Translations under genes and position numbers: made by a program
Notes under the pieces: model-generated
The model's input: only the letters and a program-made list of their open reading frames with translations
Database searches by the model: none
Told to the model about the DNA's origin: nothing
In this document: piece by piece, positions 5,583 through 6,756 of the stretch
Layout of the letters: each line of letters opens with the position of its first letter
Position numbering within the stretch: the stretch's first letter is position 1
Source of the DNA: Elusimicrobia bacterium RIFCSPLOWO2_01_FULL_59_12
Lineage (GTDB): Bacteria > Elusimicrobiota > Elusimicrobia > 2-01-FULL-59-12
Direction of reading: 5' to 3'
NCBI GenBank assembly: GCA_001800075.1
Contig: MGUR01000033.1
Span: 1 to 6,756 of the forward strand
Length of the DNA: 6,756 nt

Positions 5583-5696
5583 GGGAGCTGTGACAGGGTT
5601 GCACGATTTCTGCACGATTATTGCGCGATTCGAAGTGGGTATTACGCAGATAAATGGGCAATCAATTGGGTATAACGAAATCAGCTCTAAATTTCA
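5498..5696. repeat. 199-bp unit bounded by a 19-bp inverted repeat
   Basis: TGAAATTTAGAGCCGATTT (5498-5516) and AAATCAGCTCTAAATTTCA (5678-5696) are reverse complements with one mismatch, separated by 161 bases. The interior holds the phased short-repeat array. The unit looks like a small non-autonomous element or a foldback structure. I see no target duplication at the outer edges. Confidence 0.6.
5519..5630 (+). repeat. Phased array of short GYGACA / GCRCGATT motifs (iteron- or transposase-site-like)
   Basis: GCGACA or GTGACA starts at 5519, 5530, 5542, 5553, 5565 and 5590, with CGGACA at 5577. GCACGATT then starts at 5601 and 5612, and GCGCGATT at 5623. Steps are 11, 12, 11, 12, 12, 13, 11, 11 and 11 bases, so about one helical turn each, which places all the motifs on one face of the DNA. 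The unit is not a multiple of three, so it is not a coding repeat. It resembles protein-binding iterons, or the TGTCRC-type sites at the ends of Mu/Tn7/Tn5053-like elements read on the minus strand. Confidence 0.6.
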
Positions 5697-5805
5697 ATGA
5701 GAAATAGACAGGTTTATAGTCCGTACGCGCAGGGTAAGCGATTCGGTTACCAACTGCATAATGAATGTGAAAATGGCCACACCTGAAATCTACGTGAGCA
5801 CCGAC

Positions 5806-5855
5806 GTGGAGGCGCCCTCCACACGACCGGCGGGCGAGCGCCTGAAGTGTGGCGC
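5806..5855 (+). repeat. Palindrome-bearing insertion inside the exonuclease gene
   Basis: GTGGAGG (5806-5812) and CCTCCAC (5816-5822) form a perfect 7-bp hairpin with a 3-base loop. Its left arm is native exonuclease sequence and its right arm is inserted. GGCGC is repeated directly at 5811-5815 and 5851-5855, and GCGC...CACAC can also pair with GTGTGGCGC at the end. The structure suggests slippage or foldback copying at a hairpin, or a very small palindromic element. Confidence 0.5.
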
Positions 5856-6372
5856 TCGGATGGACCGATCCCGGGCCCGCATTCCATGTTGAGCTTTGGT
5901 TCTGCCGCTTACCAGGCTGATAAGAAACTCCTCGGGACTTTTTCGGTCAATTTGGAAACGCTCCCTGGCGCGAAGGGCGATCCGAAAACCATGGCTTGGT
6001 GGCAGAGCAAGCCCGACGCTTGGAAGGCGTGCCGGGAAAACCTGGAGCCTTCTGAAACAGCAATAAAACGCTATGTCGCCTGGCTGAAAGCGCTCCCCGG
6101 CAAGCCGGTCTTTGTCGGCTACCCGGCGGCTTACGATTTCATGTTTGTCTACTGGTACCTGATCCGTTTTGTTGGGGAAAGCCCATTTTCCCATTCAGCA
6201 CTCGACATCAAAACGTATGCGATGGCGCTGCTGCAGAAAGGTTACCGCGATTCGGTCAAGAAGGGCATGCCTCGCGAATGGTTCGACCCTATCAAGCACA
6301 CCCATGTCGCCTTGGATGATGCCATCGAGCAAGGCGTGCTTTTCTGCAACATGCTCGCCCATCGTCGCAAGT

Positions 6373-6380
6373 GGAAGGAA
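6373..6380 (+). promoter_or_regulatory. Ribosome binding site of the DUF4062 gene
   Basis: GGAAGGAA lies inside the last codons of the exonuclease, eight bases before the TTG at 6389. This supports TTG as the start and reinitiation at the overlapping stop. Confidence 0.5.
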
Positions 6381-6388
6381 CAACCGAA

Positions 6389-6756
6389 TTGAAAACGCGA
6401 GTATTCGTCAGCAGCGTGCAGAAGGAGATGGAAGACGAGCGCTTGATCGTCCAGAATCTCCTCTATACCGACTCCTTTCTTTCAGCTCATTGTTTCCCGG
6501 TCCTCTACGCGTTCGAACCGGCGTCCGCAGAAAAGGCATTGGAAGGCTGTCTGGCCTTGCTGGACGGATGCCAAGCGTACGTCCTCATCGTTGGGACGCA
6601 TTACGGGACCGCGGCCGGCGGCCTTTCGATTACTCATGCCGAATACCGCCGCGCGAAACAGAACAAGCTTCCCGTCCTGGCGTTTATCAAAGGAGACCGC
6701 AGCGTAAAGCGCGAAGAAGGCACATCAGGCCTGGTGGCCGAGATAGAGGCCGATGG
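6389..6756 (+). CDS. DUF4062 domain protein, N-terminal part (runs off window)
   Basis: 122 residues are visible and the frame is open at the window edge. The start is TTG at 6389, overlapping the exonuclease TGA (TTGA), with an SD eight bases before; a GTG at 6371 is an alternative. The sequence opens KTRVFVSSVQKEMEDER (2-18), continues EPASAEKALEGCLALLDGC (43-61) and YVLIVGTHYG (64-73), then SITHAEYRRAKQNKLPVLAFI (80-100; key residues ITHAEYRRA and LPVLAFIKG). This is the DUF4062 pattern: a TIR-like Rossmann fold with an FVSS start and a VGxxYG strand-loop. Full-length relatives usually add an AlbA/Schlafen-like ATP-binding or NLR/repeat C-terminus, which is out of view. DUF4062 proteins occur in NLR-like and defence contexts; the function here is inferred. 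Confidence 0.85.
   Translation, partial: MKTRVFVSSVQKEMEDERLIVQNLLYTDSFLSAHCFPVLYAFEPASAEKALEGCLALLDGCQAYVLIVGTHYGTAAGGLSITHAEYRRAKQNKLPVLAFIKGDRSVKREEGTSGLVAEIEAD

Larger units (their letters stand above)
5761..6392 (+). pseudogene. DEDDh-type 3'-5' exonuclease, frame broken after motif I
   Basis: The 5' part starts at ATG 5761 or 5773 and reads MATPEIYVSTDVE, whose DVE is the ExoI DxE catalytic motif; this frame then stops at TGA 5890-5892. The rest continues in another frame, SDGPIPGPHSMLSFGSAA, with YPAAYDFMFVYW (ExoII Asp) and HTHVALDDA (ExoIII His-x4-Asp, DEDDh type), to TGA at 6390-6392. Family members read STDVExDGPIPGPHS without a break, so bases 5812-5855 (44 nt) look like an insertion. 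A restart at GTG 5847 gives a 181-residue protein that keeps motifs II and III but lacks the DxE metal ligands and so should be inactive. The family acts on DNA or RNA 3' ends with two metal ions. It is coupled to the DUF4062 gene by a TTGA overlap. Confidence 0.7.

Noticed and set aside
5519..5630. CRISPR array
   Set aside because: Units are 11-13 bases with no unique spacers of 25 or more bases.
5440..5661. 73-codon minus-strand frame through the same array
   Set aside because: Cys/His/Arg-rich wording arises from the repeats; no domain or start signal supports a gene.
5485..5700. 71-codon plus-strand frame through the phased repeat array
   Set aside because: It is composed of the DNA repeats and both inverted ends. 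The repeat phase is not a multiple of three, and no family or SD is recognisable.
5806..5860. Translational bypass (gene-60-like hop) rescuing the exonuclease
   Set aside because: Hairpin and a 44-nt gap are suggestive, but the take-off codon GAG has no matching landing codon in the right frame, so a simple insertion is the better reading.

Overview
The window comes from an uncultured-type, moderately GC-rich environmental bacterium. No gene here fixes the phylum. It reads as accessory, recombination-prone DNA: small operons on both strands, a tyrosine-recombinase start at the left edge, two copies of an orphan helix-turn-helix gene, a REPIN-like palindrome beside a gene remnant, a phased short-repeat array, and a disrupted exonuclease coupled to a DUF4062 gene at the right edge.

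Left block (1-1180, minus strand): a ParB/KorB-like HTH protein, then a short lysine-rich protein with a possible ribbon-helix-helix C-terminus, then the N-terminal 84 residues of an XerC/XerD-type tyrosine recombinase that runs off the window. The last two genes overlap by one base (stop/start TGATG). A hairpin lies in the divergent gap before the next operon.

Middle block (1271-3261, plus strand): an NmrA/NDUFA9-like atypical SDR whose stop overlaps the start of a RhuM-family gene (TAATG). The RhuM gene converges on and overlaps by 38 bp a second copy of the HTH gene (minus strand). In both HTH copies the homology extends upstream of the first usable start codon into an open frame with no ATG, GTG or TTG. 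Both are therefore either 5'-truncated relics or use an unusual start.

Next (3784-4151): a 31-bp imperfect inverted repeat (REPIN-like, of the kind associated with RAYT transposases) abuts a truncated TPR-like coding remnant. A perfect 8-bp palindrome then precedes a complete gene encoding two tandem SRPBCC/AHSA1 domains (4152-5108).

The 5109-5760 stretch has no convincing gene. It holds about ten GYGACA/GCRCGATT motifs spaced 11-13 bp apart inside a 19-bp inverted repeat.

Right block (5761-6756, plus strand): a DEDDh-type 3'-5' exonuclease gene broken by an apparent 44-nt palindrome-bearing insertion directly after its catalytic DxE motif. It is followed, with a one-step TTGA overlap, by a DUF4062 (TIR-like) protein that continues beyond the window. 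If intact relatives keep this exonuclease/DUF4062 pairing, it is the best candidate here for an undescribed (possibly defence-related) system. That role is inference.
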